Source: CAYMZZ01 sp044463125 (GTDB taxonomy: Bacteria > Bacteroidota > Bacteroidia > Chitinophagales > Chitinophagaceae). Taken from it: a DNA stretch of 64,000 nucleotides. The notes below the pieces were generated by a model that saw only the letters and a list, made by a program, of their open reading frames with translations, was not told the DNA's origin and searched no databases. Where the stretch lies: NCBI GenBank assembly GCA_044463125.1, contig JBIQMS010000004.1, positions 62,001 to 126,000 of the forward strand. Reading direction: 5' to 3'. The translations under genes were made by a program, and so were the position numbers. This document shows positions 17,919 to 26,807 of this stretch, piece by piece (position 1 is the stretch's first letter; every line of letters starts with the position of its first letter).

Positions 17919-18102
17919 AACGTTATACGTATTACGTATTACGTTTGGTCCAGGGTTTATAGTTTAGGGTTTAAAGTTTAAGGTTTAAGGTTTATTGAAT
18001 TTGCAGTCCGGTACTACTGGTGCAAATCATTCAAACTTTAAACTCTAAACTTTAAACCCTAAACTTTTAACCATACGTACTACGTAAAACGTATTACGTA
18101 GA
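17919..18102. repeat. Nested mirrored array: 4 ACGTNNN + 6 GTTTANN facing 6 NNTAAAC-type + 4 ACGTNNN
   Basis: It fills the gap between two convergent genes. Left side: ACGT at 17920, 17927, 17934 and 17941 (period 7), then six GTTTANN heptamers at 17955-17996. A centre of about 33 bases follows. Right side: six inverted heptamers of NNTAAAC type at 18030-18071, then ACGT at 18075, 18082, 18089 and 18096. The copy numbers match on both sides. The single strand could fold into one long hairpin with periodic mismatches, and the element could act as a bidirectional terminator. Confidence 0.9.
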
Positions 18103-18104
18103 AC

Positions 18105-18971
18105 TCAACTCTTCTTACTATCAAACTCGCGGATCAAATTCATCGTCTCCTGGATATTTCCCTTTGAGGATGCACCGAAGAGAATGGATTCGATATTGGG
18201 AAGACTGCAAACGTATTCGATAGCTTCGCGTGGGGATATGGCACCACCACCCAGCACTTGCATGGCAATTGCACGCACTTTCCGGGTAGCCAGTGTTTTT
18301 TCATAAAGGTCTTTTCCTCCCGACATCCTGAACGCGGCTTTGTTGATAGATGAGCAAATAATTGGATTCTCGATGCCAACTGATTCCAGCACATCCAGCA
18401 ATCGCGGCATATTCATCGTGATGAAACCTGCCTCCGCGTTGTATTTTTTCTTCACGTAATTATGAAAAGCCAGGAACACTTCGCCTGCCCGCAAGCCCAG
18501 TAACAGGTCAGTAATCACATTCTGCAGGAAGATGACCGGTGTGGAAATGCCTTTAAACATTTTCATTTCGGCGTCAACCAGCAATTCCATGATCGACATA
18601 TAGTCTTTGGATAAATAGGCGACCCCTCCTTTGAAAAGAGAGCCAAAGAAATTGCCGGGTACGTATTGCTTCAGGGTTCCTGCGATGCCAAGCTCTGTTA
18701 CCGCGTTCGCATATTTATGCGCATAAGGCATACAGGGAAATATCTTGTAATCCGCGTACTTCTGCGGATTGTTGCGGATATATTCACAAATATTCGCGAT
18801 CCTGTCATGCGTGGTACACATGAAAGTATGCGAACCTGATTCTATTGCATGGTCAAGGGTGCGGATGATGGCCTGGTCGTCTTTGAATTTGATCGATTGT
18901 GCCCTCGACTTCTCATCTGAAATATGATTAACGGCGAAGAACTGGTTGTCGCCGAACAGAATTCGCTCCAT
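18105..18971 (-). CDS. Unknown exopolysaccharide-locus protein, TIM-barrel-like
   Basis: 288 residues with no signal peptide or membrane segments. Regular alternation such as TFMCTTHDRIANICEYI, NPIICSSINKAAFRMSGG, AIAMQVLGGGAISPREAI and ESILFGASSKGNIQETM resembles an eight-stranded barrel; the last motif looks like the end of aldo/keto reductases (GxSxxxN), but the Asp-Tyr-Lys-His catalytic set is not visible. It is the last gene of the exopolysaccharide operon, 5 bases after the Gfo/Idh oxidoreductase, so it probably makes or modifies a precursor sugar. I cannot name the reaction. Confidence 0.65.
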   Translation of the reverse strand: MERILFGDNQFFAVNHISDEKSRAQSIKFKDDQAIIRTLDHAIESGSHTFMCTTHDRIANICEYIRNNPQKYADYKIFPCMPYAHKYANAVTELGIAGTLKQYVPGNFFGSLFKGGVAYLSKDYMSIMELLVDAEMKMFKGISTPVIFLQNVITDLLLGLRAGEVFLAFHNYVKKKYNAEAGFITMNMPRLLDVLESVGIENPIICSSINKAAFRMSGGKDLYEKTLATRKVRAIAMQVLGGGAISPREAIEYVCSLPNIESILFGASSKGNIQETMNLIREFDSKKS

Positions 18972-18976
18972 TGTAA

Positions 18977-19987
18977 TTATTTTGAACTTTGTTTGATAAT
19001 GGAAATTGCTTTATCGGTCAGCCAGGCACTCTCAAATGTGTTGGTGTCATTTGGCACTTTACCCAGGCAGGCTTTTACGAAATGATCCACCTGCGCCGAG
19101 TATTCCTCGCCCCGGAGGTAAAAGTCCACTTCAGCCGTAAGTTCAGTGATATACTTGATATTCCAGCCTTTGCTGTAACCATCCGGAAAATCGGGGCCTT
19201 TCAGAAACACTTTGAGTTCGTTTGCATCGGAAATAATTTTTCCACGGGTACCCATCAGCGTTACCGAAGTGGTCATTTTACGATGCGTTTCATCGCTCCA
19301 GTTTACCTGAAGCACACCACTCACTCCCGACTTCAGTTCCAACAGTGAATAAACGGCGTCTTCTACCTGGTTGCTGTAAACCGATTTTAGCAAAGTGCCT
19401 TTAGATGCCACCACGGGTGAAAGAATACCATTCAATAGATCGATCACGTGGGAAGCATAGTCAAGCAAACAACCTCCGCCCTCTCCAGGATCGCTACGCC
19501 AGGTATCCTGTTTTTTGCGGGTAACCACCGGGCCATAGGCTTCGCCCGTAAAGTGATAGATATCGCCAATGGCGCCACTGTCCACCAGTTTCTTCACTTC
19601 GCGGAATGTGCCCACAAACTTGTTGTGGTAACCCACCTGGGTTACCCTTTTTTGCGTGGCAGCGAGCTTTACCAATTCTTCTCCCTGGTCAACCGTAAGG
19701 CAGAATGGCTTTTCAGCAAACACATGCAATCCTTTCTGCAATAATTCTTTTATGATAGGGTAGTGGAATTTGGTGGGTACCGCCACGAATGCCGCATCCG
19801 CTTCTACCTGTGAAAGCATTTTCTGGTAGTCGGTAAAGCAATTAAACTTTCCATAGCGGGTAAGGAAATCATTCACCATTTTGGAGGTATCACATACTCC
19901 GGTCACTTCCACCTCGGCATGTGCCCCAAGGATCGATAAATGGGATATACCCATTTTTCCCGCTCCTATCAAAACAACTTTCAACAT
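18977..19987 (-). CDS. Gfo/Idh/MocA-family sugar oxidoreductase
   Basis: 336 residues. The N-terminal Rossmann fold starts VVLIGAGKMGISHL (GxGxxG), followed by VCDTS, DAAFVAVPTKFHYP and the hallmark AEKPFCLT (Lys of the EKP motif, about residue 93). The C-terminal half has the GFO_IDH_MocA substrate domain (GGGCLLDYASHVIDLLN, with the catalytic-region His). These enzymes oxidise or reduce nucleotide sugars or cyclitols using NAD(P). It lies two bases from the upstream glycosyltransferase gene. Its likely role is to supply a modified sugar for the polymer. Confidence 0.88.
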   Translation of the reverse strand: MLKVVLIGAGKMGISHLSILGAHAEVEVTGVCDTSKMVNDFLTRYGKFNCFTDYQKMLSQVEADAAFVAVPTKFHYPIIKELLQKGLHVFAEKPFCLTVDQGEELVKLAATQKRVTQVGYHNKFVGTFREVKKLVDSGAIGDIYHFTGEAYGPVVTRKKQDTWRSDPGEGGGCLLDYASHVIDLLNGILSPVVASKGTLLKSVYSNQVEDAVYSLLELKSGVSGVLQVNWSDETHRKMTTSVTLMGTRGKIISDANELKVFLKGPDFPDGYSKGWNIKYITELTAEVDFYLRGEEYSAQVDHFVKACLGKVPNDTNTFESAWLTDKAISIIKQSSK

Positions 19988-19989
19988 GA

Positions 19990-21114
19990 TTATTTTTTTT
20001 GTAAACTTTTTTCAAACAATTCGATGTATTGGTCTGTGATGGTTTCCCAGGAGTAGTCTTTCAGGATTCGTTGCCGGGCCTTTGCTGCCAGGGCCAGATG
20101 CTTTTCCCGGTCTGTCAACGATGTTTCCATTTTGCTCCTGAGATCATCCGTATCCGATCTTCTGAATGTGATGGCGTCGTCCTGTACCAGGTAAAGGTTT
20201 TCTTTGATGTCGCTACAAATAAGAGGAGTGCCCAGTCCCATAACCGAAAGTACAACCGGCGAAAGGCCTTCGATATCCGATGGCTGAATATAAACGTAGG
20301 CATTCTTCATCAGCGTAACCGTATCGTCGCCATAGATGAAGCCCGCGAATATAATCCGAGGGTCATTGGTCTTTTTAAGGTTTTCTTCAAACTCACTGGG
20401 GTTGGGAGAACCACCCACCAGAACCAGCTTCTTATTGGTAGCCAACTTTTCAAATGCGGGAATCAGGTATTGCAAACCTTTATCTGGAATGAAGCGACCT
20501 ACAAAAAGAAAGTAGTCATCGCGGTTCAGGCCAAGCTTGCCAAGGATATCGGTATCCTTTACATCGCGGATCTCCGCGCCAAACGATATGAAGTCAAAAT
20601 TCTTTTTGAATTTCTTTTCAAACAGTTCGCGCGTAAAGATATTGTCGATGGCAATATACTTGCAGGACCATACCGCCAGGTAAGCGTTAGCCAATACCAG
20701 TTTGCGCATAAACCAGGACCATTTCTCCCTTTCAAACTCAGTACCGTCAATACTCAGGATTACTTTCTTCCCGAAAATTTTCAGGATGAAAGCAAAAAGT
20801 GCATTGTTGCCCTGAATATGGACGATGTTGGCGGTATTGCGCGTGAGAATATGCCAGGTTACTTTGATGCCATGAATAATGGAATCAATCCCGGATTTAG
20901 GTATTGTTTTAAAGTACACTACCCGAACTCCACGGTACTGGTCATCGCCTTTGGTTTGGCCTGGGTAAATCCGGTTGTAACCCGTTACCTCGTAACCGCG
21001 TTCTGCAAGACGGGGCAGGAACTCTACCGCAAACTTGTCCGCACCTGCTGATCCACTGGATGGTGGAATTGAACGGAACCCGAAAGATGCGATTCGCATT
21101 TTATTGCTGGCCAT
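19990..21114 (-). CDS. Glycosyltransferase family 4
   Basis: 374 residues with GT-B fold marks: an N-terminal acceptor domain with PSSGSAGADKFAVEFLPRLAERGYEV, and a C-terminal donor domain with LFVGRFIPDKGLQYLIPAFEKL, VLVGGS, and the EX7E region IQPSDIEGLSPVVLSVMGLG. The enzyme transfers a sugar from a nucleotide donor to the lipid-linked repeat unit on the cytoplasmic face. Its start ATG overlaps the stop of the upstream epimerase gene by one base, so translation is coupled. Confidence 0.9.
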   Translation of the reverse strand: MASNKMRIASFGFRSIPPSSGSAGADKFAVEFLPRLAERGYEVTGYNRIYPGQTKGDDQYRGVRVVYFKTIPKSGIDSIIHGIKVTWHILTRNTANIVHIQGNNALFAFILKIFGKKVILSIDGTEFEREKWSWFMRKLVLANAYLAVWSCKYIAIDNIFTRELFEKKFKKNFDFISFGAEIRDVKDTDILGKLGLNRDDYFLFVGRFIPDKGLQYLIPAFEKLATNKKLVLVGGSPNPSEFEENLKKTNDPRIIFAGFIYGDDTVTLMKNAYVYIQPSDIEGLSPVVLSVMGLGTPLICSDIKENLYLVQDDAITFRRSDTDDLRSKMETSLTDREKHLALAAKARQRILKDYSWETITDQYIELFEKSLQKK

Positions 21115-22025
21115 CAGAATTTACCTTTGAGATAGTCAGCATAATACGTCGCGATATACTCTTTGAGAGCAACACGCCAGTCGCGCATCACGTTTAGGCC
21201 ACGAATATCCAGTTTCTTATTCACCAGGCGTTCACAAGCGGGACGTTGAGCGAAATAGGTATCCTTAAAATAATCGGAACTTACGCTGTGCAGTTTCACT
21301 TTCCCGTCCAGACCCAGTACCTGCAATAATTCTTCCGCTACTTCCATCCGGCTGGTCTGTCCCTTACATACCAGATTGTACAATCCCCAATATTCTTTCT
21401 CCATCAATACTTTAACATTCCGGGCAAAATCTACTGTATAGGTAGGCGTGCCATCCTTGTCGTCTACAATATGCAGCTCGCGCTTACCTTCCACCAGTTG
21501 GCGGATGAGTTTGCTGATGAATTTTTTATCCTTTCCCGGACCGCCACCCATCATCCATCCGGCACGACATACTATATAGCGGTCGGCATGCTCCACCACG
21601 TAGCGTTCACCCATGTATTTGCTGCGTGCATAGTGTCCCAGCGGATTGGGAGTATCCCAGTCATCGTAGGACTCTTTCTCCCCGCCGAATATACCTGCGG
21701 TGCTGATGTACAGCAGCGGTATCTGAAGTTGGTTGGCGATATAAACTGCATTCTCCACAGCCAGGGTATTGGTTGCATAAGTGTCATCAACATTCAGTTC
21801 ACAGAATTCCAGATCGGTATAAGCACCCAGGTGAAAGAGATAGTCGGGTTTGAAAGCCTCCACATCAGCTTTGTATTTTTCGTAATCCCGGAAATCGAGG
21901 AAGCTGAGCCAGTCTGTATTAACATCCTTATCCGTGCACTTCAGTTCAAATTCATCTTTGAATACACGGTAAAAAGCTTCACCCAACATACCACCGGAAC
22001 CGGCCATGTAGATTTTCTTCTTCAT
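21114..22025 (-). CDS. RmlD-like NAD-dependent sugar reductase/epimerase
   Basis: 303 residues of the extended SDR family. MAGSGGMLGEAFYRVF supplies the GxxGxxG cofactor motif, YLFHLGAYTDLEFCELN matches the RmlD region, ISTAGIFGGE supplies the Ser/Thr, and YARSKYMGER the YxxxK catalytic pair (about residue 130). RmlD relatives reduce 4-keto-6-deoxy sugars. No rmlA/B/C genes are next to it, so the substrate remains open. Overlaps the next gene by one base. Confidence 0.85.
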   Translation of the reverse strand: MKKKIYMAGSGGMLGEAFYRVFKDEFELKCTDKDVNTDWLSFLDFRDYEKYKADVEAFKPDYLFHLGAYTDLEFCELNVDDTYATNTLAVENAVYIANQLQIPLLYISTAGIFGGEKESYDDWDTPNPLGHYARSKYMGERYVVEHADRYIVCRAGWMMGGGPGKDKKFISKLIRQLVEGKRELHIVDDKDGTPTYTVDFARNVKVLMEKEYWGLYNLVCKGQTSRMEVAEELLQVLGLDGKVKLHSVSSDYFKDTYFAQRPACERLVNKKLDIRGLNVMRDWRVALKEYIATYYADYLKGKF

Positions 22026-22040
22026 TATTCTTGTTTTTGA

Positions 22041-23267
22041 TTAGTTGTTAAATGCTTGTATGGTTTCTGTATATATTTTTATGAGTTGCGCATAATGTTT
22101 TTCAGGTTCAAATGTCTTGTTGGCAAATCGCCGGGCCGACATCGACATACGTTGGTATTCGAGTTCATCCATATCGTCAGCCTTTTTCAATAAAGCAGCG
22201 AGCTCATTGATATTGCCGGGCTCAAAAAGAAAGCCGCTTTGACCATCCTGCACAATTTCAGGAATGCCACCAATCCGGGAGCCAATAACGGGTTTTCCCA
22301 GACCATAAGCTTCTAAGATGGTGAGCGGATTGTTTTCGTACCACTCCGAAGGCACGAGCACAAAGCTGGCCTGGCTGACTAATTTCCAGAGGGCCGCGCC
22401 GGTCTGATGACCAAGAAATTCAATCCGGGGATCGGGACTGGAGTCGTACTTCTCTGATAACGAACCAGTTCCGGCCAGTTTCAATCGAATCCCCGCCTGC
22501 TGTGCAGCCTGGATCAGGGTGTCCACACCCTTTTCACGCGATAACCTGCCATAAAACAGGAAATAGTCGCCCTTAGTATGTACAGGGTTCACTTTTTCCA
22601 GTCCGGGCACAAAATTATACAGTAAACTGGCTTTTGGTTGATAGGCAGGATTAAATTCTATATGTTTTTGGCGGATAAAATCGCTCACAAAAATGAATCG
22701 TTCCGCGAAGCGGACGGGGTTAATCCTGTACTTACGATAATAGGCGTCGACACTCAGCAGCAGGCTTTGGAAGAAATTGCCTTCTGAACATTTTTTCAAA
22801 GTGCAGTTCAGATAAAAGCCCGATTTGCATTTTTCGCAGACCTGGTTATTGCCATCGAGAAATAAATATGCCGGGCAAATAAAGCGGTAGTCGTGCACAG
22901 TAAATACTACCGGAACCTGGTGACGGCGCAGAATGGGAAGAATGGAAGAACTGAGTTTGCCAAGATAAAGGTGAATATGGGCGATATCAGGTTTGTTAGC
23001 TTTCAGCAAAGCGTCCAGTTTACTGGCCGCATCCCGATTATGGATGAAAGCGGGTGCCGCTTTAATTTTCTGCCAGGTGCCTGCATTTCGCAGGTCCATG
23101 TTCTCAGCAAAGAGGGCTTCATTTTCGGCTGGCAGATTTTTTTCATCCTTCATGCTGAAGCAGGATACTTCATGCCCTTTTTCCCGCAGCAGCTCGGTGG
23201 TGTTGAGGTACACCACATCTGCTCCGCCTCGCCGATAATGACCGCTATTTATTTGGAGGACTTTCAT
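22041..23267 (-). CDS. Glycosyltransferase family 4 with Cys-rich insertion
   Basis: 408 residues, GT-B fold. GHYRRGGADVVYLNTTELL opens the acceptor domain; FLFYGRLSREKGVDTLIQAA and PSEWYENNPLTILEAYGLGK (EX7E Glu pair) mark the donor domain. Between them, near residues 135-160, a Cys cluster (CEKC, NCTLKKC) typical of a subgroup of GT4 enzymes could bind a metal. It acts in the cytoplasm on the lipid-linked oligosaccharide. Two bases separate it from the next upstream transferase. Confidence 0.9.
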   Translation of the reverse strand: MKVLQINSGHYRRGGADVVYLNTTELLREKGHEVSCFSMKDEKNLPAENEALFAENMDLRNAGTWQKIKAAPAFIHNRDAASKLDALLKANKPDIAHIHLYLGKLSSSILPILRRHQVPVVFTVHDYRFICPAYLFLDGNNQVCEKCKSGFYLNCTLKKCSEGNFFQSLLLSVDAYYRKYRINPVRFAERFIFVSDFIRQKHIEFNPAYQPKASLLYNFVPGLEKVNPVHTKGDYFLFYGRLSREKGVDTLIQAAQQAGIRLKLAGTGSLSEKYDSSPDPRIEFLGHQTGAALWKLVSQASFVLVPSEWYENNPLTILEAYGLGKPVIGSRIGGIPEIVQDGQSGFLFEPGNINELAALLKKADDMDELEYQRMSMSARRFANKTFEPEKHYAQLIKIYTETIQAFNN

Positions 23268-23269
23268 TG

Positions 23270-24376
23270 CTAGAGCTCAAGAAGTTCTTTGTAGGAATCC
23301 ACCATTCGGTCTTTGCCGAAACGGCGTCTTGCATAATCATGGATCAGGAAGCGGTCAAAGTTAGCATCCAGCGTTTTTTGCCAGCCTTCGCACAGGGATT
23401 CTGTGTCACAGTTAGTAAGAAATCCGTTCACATTCTCATCCACCATTTCGCTGGCGCCACCCACCCTGGTGAGGCATAGGGGTAATCCGCAAGCCATCGC
23501 CTCGAGGGCCGCTATGGAGAACGTTTCTACGTTATCCGATACGAGCGTGAAAATATCGGAGGCATAGTAAAAAGGCTTCACTTTAAGTTGCATGCCCGTC
23601 ATAATAATAAAATCCTTGACCGGCGATAATGATTTGGCTTGCTCAATTACCGGACGCATAATGCCGTCTCCGACAATAAGCAGGTAGGCCGGTATTCCCT
23701 TATTCTCATGCAGCATTTGGAGTGCCCGGATGGCTCCCACATGGTTTTTTTCGGGCCTCATTGCGGCGGTCAGAATGATCACTTTCGCGTCAGGAGGGAT
23801 GCCCCATTCTTTTCTAATTTGCATCCTTTCCGATGGGTCAGAATAAGGCTTCCAAAAGTCATTGTCAACACAATTGAGAATTACCTTGAATCTTTTTCGG
23901 GGAAGAAGGAATGTTCGCGCCGTATAGTCGGCCTGATTTCTGGAGACACAAACAATTTCATCCGACTTGCGAAGCATTCGGGCATAGATGTGATGCATCC
24001 AATGTTCCTTTCGTGTAAAGTACTTGGTACTATGGTAACTGATAATGATACGGGGCTTAAGTCGTGTGCCACGTAGGGCTGCCCTGGCAATTATGTAGGC
24101 AAAAAAATTGATACAGAAAACGATTTCCGGTTTCTCTGCTAAAAAGAGCTTACGCAAATTCATGACAGGCTCGCGGTCGAATTTGGACTTGCGCGGCCAA
24201 ACGAGGAAATGGACACCCTCCGGAACTTCCGCCTGCAAAGCATTGCGGTCGCTCAGGCTTACAATCCATTGCCCGGAAGTAAACGAACGAATGGCGCCTG
24301 TCAGTGATATCAGGAATCTTTCTGCACCACCTACAGGCATCGCCGGAGTTACATAAATTATTTTCTTCTTGGTCAT
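23270..24376 (-). CDS. Glycosyltransferase family 4
   Basis: 368 residues. PAMPVGGAERFLISLTGAI begins the acceptor domain; ILTAAMRPEKNHVGAIRALQ and SDNVETFSIAALEAMACGLP are donor-domain signatures with the EX7E glutamates. It lacks membrane segments. It is one of three GT4 enzymes in this operon, which together with one GT2 suggests a repeat unit of at least five sugars including the priming sugar. That count is inference. Confidence 0.9.
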   Translation of the reverse strand: MTKKKIIYVTPAMPVGGAERFLISLTGAIRSFTSGQWIVSLSDRNALQAEVPEGVHFLVWPRKSKFDREPVMNLRKLFLAEKPEIVFCINFFAYIIARAALRGTRLKPRIIISYHSTKYFTRKEHWMHHIYARMLRKSDEIVCVSRNQADYTARTFLLPRKRFKVILNCVDNDFWKPYSDPSERMQIRKEWGIPPDAKVIILTAAMRPEKNHVGAIRALQMLHENKGIPAYLLIVGDGIMRPVIEQAKSLSPVKDFIIMTGMQLKVKPFYYASDIFTLVSDNVETFSIAALEAMACGLPLCLTRVGGASEMVDENVNGFLTNCDTESLCEGWQKTLDANFDRFLIHDYARRRFGKDRMVDSYKELLEL

Positions 24377-24417
24377 ATTTGCAAAGGGTTACAGATACTT
24401 TGGTTTATAGTTTGCGT

Positions 24418-25764
24418 TTAGTTGGTCAATGGCGCCGTTTTATCTCTTATCCGCTGCATCAATTGTTCGTTTTCGGCAATCAAAGTCATGATGAACATAA
24501 ATGTTATACTGGATGTTAACTCTCCATTTTGACCAATGCAATAAAAAATTACAAACAAGAGGGTTGTTACTAACGGGGGCACTTCCGTATTAATGAGCAG
24601 CGATCTGCGCACAACAGTAACTACCAGGAAAAAATACATCAATAAGCCAATCATGCCCGCATCAAACAAAAGGAAGAGAATGCCATTGTGCGGTGGAAGG
24701 TTACTATGTCCCAGATCACGCACAACAAATCCCCAGTGCCCAATCCCAAAAATCTGTTCATGAAAGGGTAGATTTATCCAGGCCATCATCGCATCCCGCG
24801 ATGCTTCTTCCCTCCAATCCATGGCTTCTAATGACTGCACATTATAGTTCATTCCCATGTGCTTGTTCAAAACGGCCATCGGTTCATCTACCAACCTGAA
24901 AACAATCCTTTCCATAAACTCAGCGTCAATACTCAGGTACGACTGCAGGGTGGTAAACAGGAAAAGACAAAGGAACAAAATGCCAACGGCCATTCCAATA
25001 AGCATGTAGGCTTTTTTTGCCCTTTCACGGTGGCGAAGCTCCCGCATAATCAGGAAAACGGAGATGACGATAATCCCCAGCAAAGTGCTTCGGCTTGTGC
25101 TCATCAGCACTCCCAAAAACATTACCGGAAGAATCAGAAGCACGGTCTTCTTGGCCGTGTCCTTGTTGATATACTCGTTTAGCAGGTACACAAAGCCCAT
25201 CCCGCAGATAAGGCCATAGAAATTGTGGTTGATTACTTCCACGTATTCTCCTTTCTCATCCACCGGAATGGGAACTTTGAGCAGGAACTGGTAAATGCGT
25301 TGTACCGGGAAAGCCCCATAATACCCATAGGTGAAGACCAGGTCGAAAAAGCAAATAAATCCGGAAATGATCAGGGCTGTCCGAAGAATGGACATATTTC
25401 CCTTCAGGAAAAAATAGTACCATGCGCAATACATGGAAATAAGCGTAAGTGCGGCCGTTTTTATTACGTCCGCATCCATAAGATCAAAAAAGGCGGTTAT
25501 CAGCAATCCGTATAATGTGAATACGATGATGAGCCAGTTCTTGGCGTTCAACAGGAATCCTGGATCGTTTTCAATTTTACCGGAGATGAAAGTACGGGCA
25601 AATAAGGATAGTCCGACTATGGCGCGAATATTCAACGGCAGTCCCCCCATTTCAAAATTGATGTCGGCAATCGTGATGGTAAAAAATAGTAGGGCAATCA
25701 CCTGCGGCTTTACCGCAAGCAGGTACATATACAATACGCCACCTACTATGATGATTGGGTTCAC
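24418..25764 (-). CDS. O-antigen polymerase/ligase family membrane protein (Wzy-like)
   Basis: 448 residues with ten or more hydrophobic helices and a large extracytoplasmic loop (about residues 270-350, containing AMDWREEASRDAMMAWINLP). The sequence STSRSTLLGIIVISVFLI and the loop Arg/His positions fit the Wzy_C/O-antigen ligase superfamily, which polymerises repeat units in the periplasm. The start codon overlaps the end of the upstream GT2 gene by four bases, so the two are translationally coupled. Confidence 0.85.
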   Translation of the reverse strand: MNPIIIVGGVLYMYLLAVKPQVIALLFFTITIADINFEMGGLPLNIRAIVGLSLFARTFISGKIENDPGFLLNAKNWLIIVFTLYGLLITAFFDLMDADVIKTAALTLISMYCAWYYFFLKGNMSILRTALIISGFICFFDLVFTYGYYGAFPVQRIYQFLLKVPIPVDEKGEYVEVINHNFYGLICGMGFVYLLNEYINKDTAKKTVLLILPVMFLGVLMSTSRSTLLGIIVISVFLIMRELRHRERAKKAYMLIGMAVGILFLCLFLFTTLQSYLSIDAEFMERIVFRLVDEPMAVLNKHMGMNYNVQSLEAMDWREEASRDAMMAWINLPFHEQIFGIGHWGFVVRDLGHSNLPPHNGILFLLFDAGMIGLLMYFFLVVTVVRRSLLINTEVPPLVTTLLFVIFYCIGQNGELTSSITFMFIMTLIAENEQLMQRIRDKTAPLTN

Positions 25765-26792
25765 GATTGACCGGTTTTTGTTAATTCATTGAAAACAATG
25801 GGACGACCCATAATTTTTTTCAGCAGTAACCGGGTATATAAAGCCGGTGATATGCTGCGTACCGGATTCAGCAGCATTCGGCCAAACCGCTTGTTTCTGA
25901 CACAAGATACAATATATCGGTCGGCCAGTATTTTATAGATTATCTCTGCGTTATAATCCTTTATACTTCTGATATGGCCATAAAATTTCAGGATCCATTG
26001 CTCCATCCGGCGAAACGAAGTCCTGTCAGCATTTAGTTCATTGGTATAGCTGATCAGATCAGAGTGAATTTCCAGTTCCTCCGGGGAATAGGGGAGCTCG
26101 ATATTGCTCAATATGCGTTTGCACAGTTCTTTTACGGTCTCAAACATCCTTTCTTTTTTCGTGATACTGATGTTTCCGCCATGAACACGATAGTAGGTGA
26201 GAATTTCGGGAAGGTTCACCACCTTATGGGTTCTACTGATTCGGTCCCAGAGTTCAAAGTCTTCGGCCACATAATAGTCGTCATCATATTTGTTGGCCTT
26301 ATATAGATCGGCCCGCAACATGGTAGAGGAATGACAAATGCAGTTGGCGATAAGGAGGTAGCTTTTTACATCAGCCGGTTCTGTGGGAAAAATGCTCACG
26401 AGCCCTTTATTCCCCTTTTCATCAATCTCCTGGTGCAAGGTGGCGCAAAGGCCGCAATTGGGGTTTGCTTCGAGGTAGGCTACCTGTTTTTCGATTCGGG
26501 TGGGCAGGGCAATATCATCTGCATCGAGCGTAGCGATGTATTTCCCTCTTGCCAGGTCTATCGCACGGTTCTTGGTCCCAATAATTCCAATATTTTTTTC
26601 GTTTTCGATAAGCTTGATACGCGAGTCGGTATATTGTAAAATGATTTCGCGGCTCCTGTCGGTTGAACCATCATTCACAGCCAGCAATTCCCAATTGTTG
26701 TAGGTCTGCTGCAGCAAACTGTCGATAGCCTCATGCAGAAACTTTTCGCCATTGAATACGGGCATGATGATACTAACTAAGGGGGTACTCAT
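25761..26792 (-). CDS. Glycosyltransferase family 2
   Basis: 343 residues. The GT-A fold is marked by VSIIMPVFNGEKFLHEAIDS, LLAVNDGSTDRSREI (nucleotide-binding Asp), ARGKYIATLDADDIALPTRI (DxD metal site) and AEDFELWDRIS (ED catalytic base region near residue 180). It lies 15 bases after the flippase gene and overlaps the polymerase gene. It adds one sugar to the growing lipid-linked unit. Confidence 0.92.
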   Translation of the reverse strand: MSTPLVSIIMPVFNGEKFLHEAIDSLLQQTYNNWELLAVNDGSTDRSREIILQYTDSRIKLIENEKNIGIIGTKNRAIDLARGKYIATLDADDIALPTRIEKQVAYLEANPNCGLCATLHQEIDEKGNKGLVSIFPTEPADVKSYLLIANCICHSSTMLRADLYKANKYDDDYYVAEDFELWDRISRTHKVVNLPEILTYYRVHGGNISITKKERMFETVKELCKRILSNIELPYSPEELEIHSDLISYTNELNADRTSFRRMEQWILKFYGHIRSIKDYNAEIIYKILADRYIVSCVRNKRFGRMLLNPVRSISPALYTRLLLKKIMGRPIVFNELTKTGQS

Positions 26793-26807
26793 GGTGGACG
26801 GCTTGCG

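Noticed and set aside
17955..18071. Telomere-like TTTAGGG repeats, possible linear replicon end
   Set aside because: The arrays are short, internal, mirrored and flanked by ordinary genes at several places; nothing indicates a chromosome end.
20029..21051. Long open frame on the plus strand (340 codons)
   Set aside because: It lies entirely antisense to a clear GT4 gene and shows no family motif; codon symmetry explains it.
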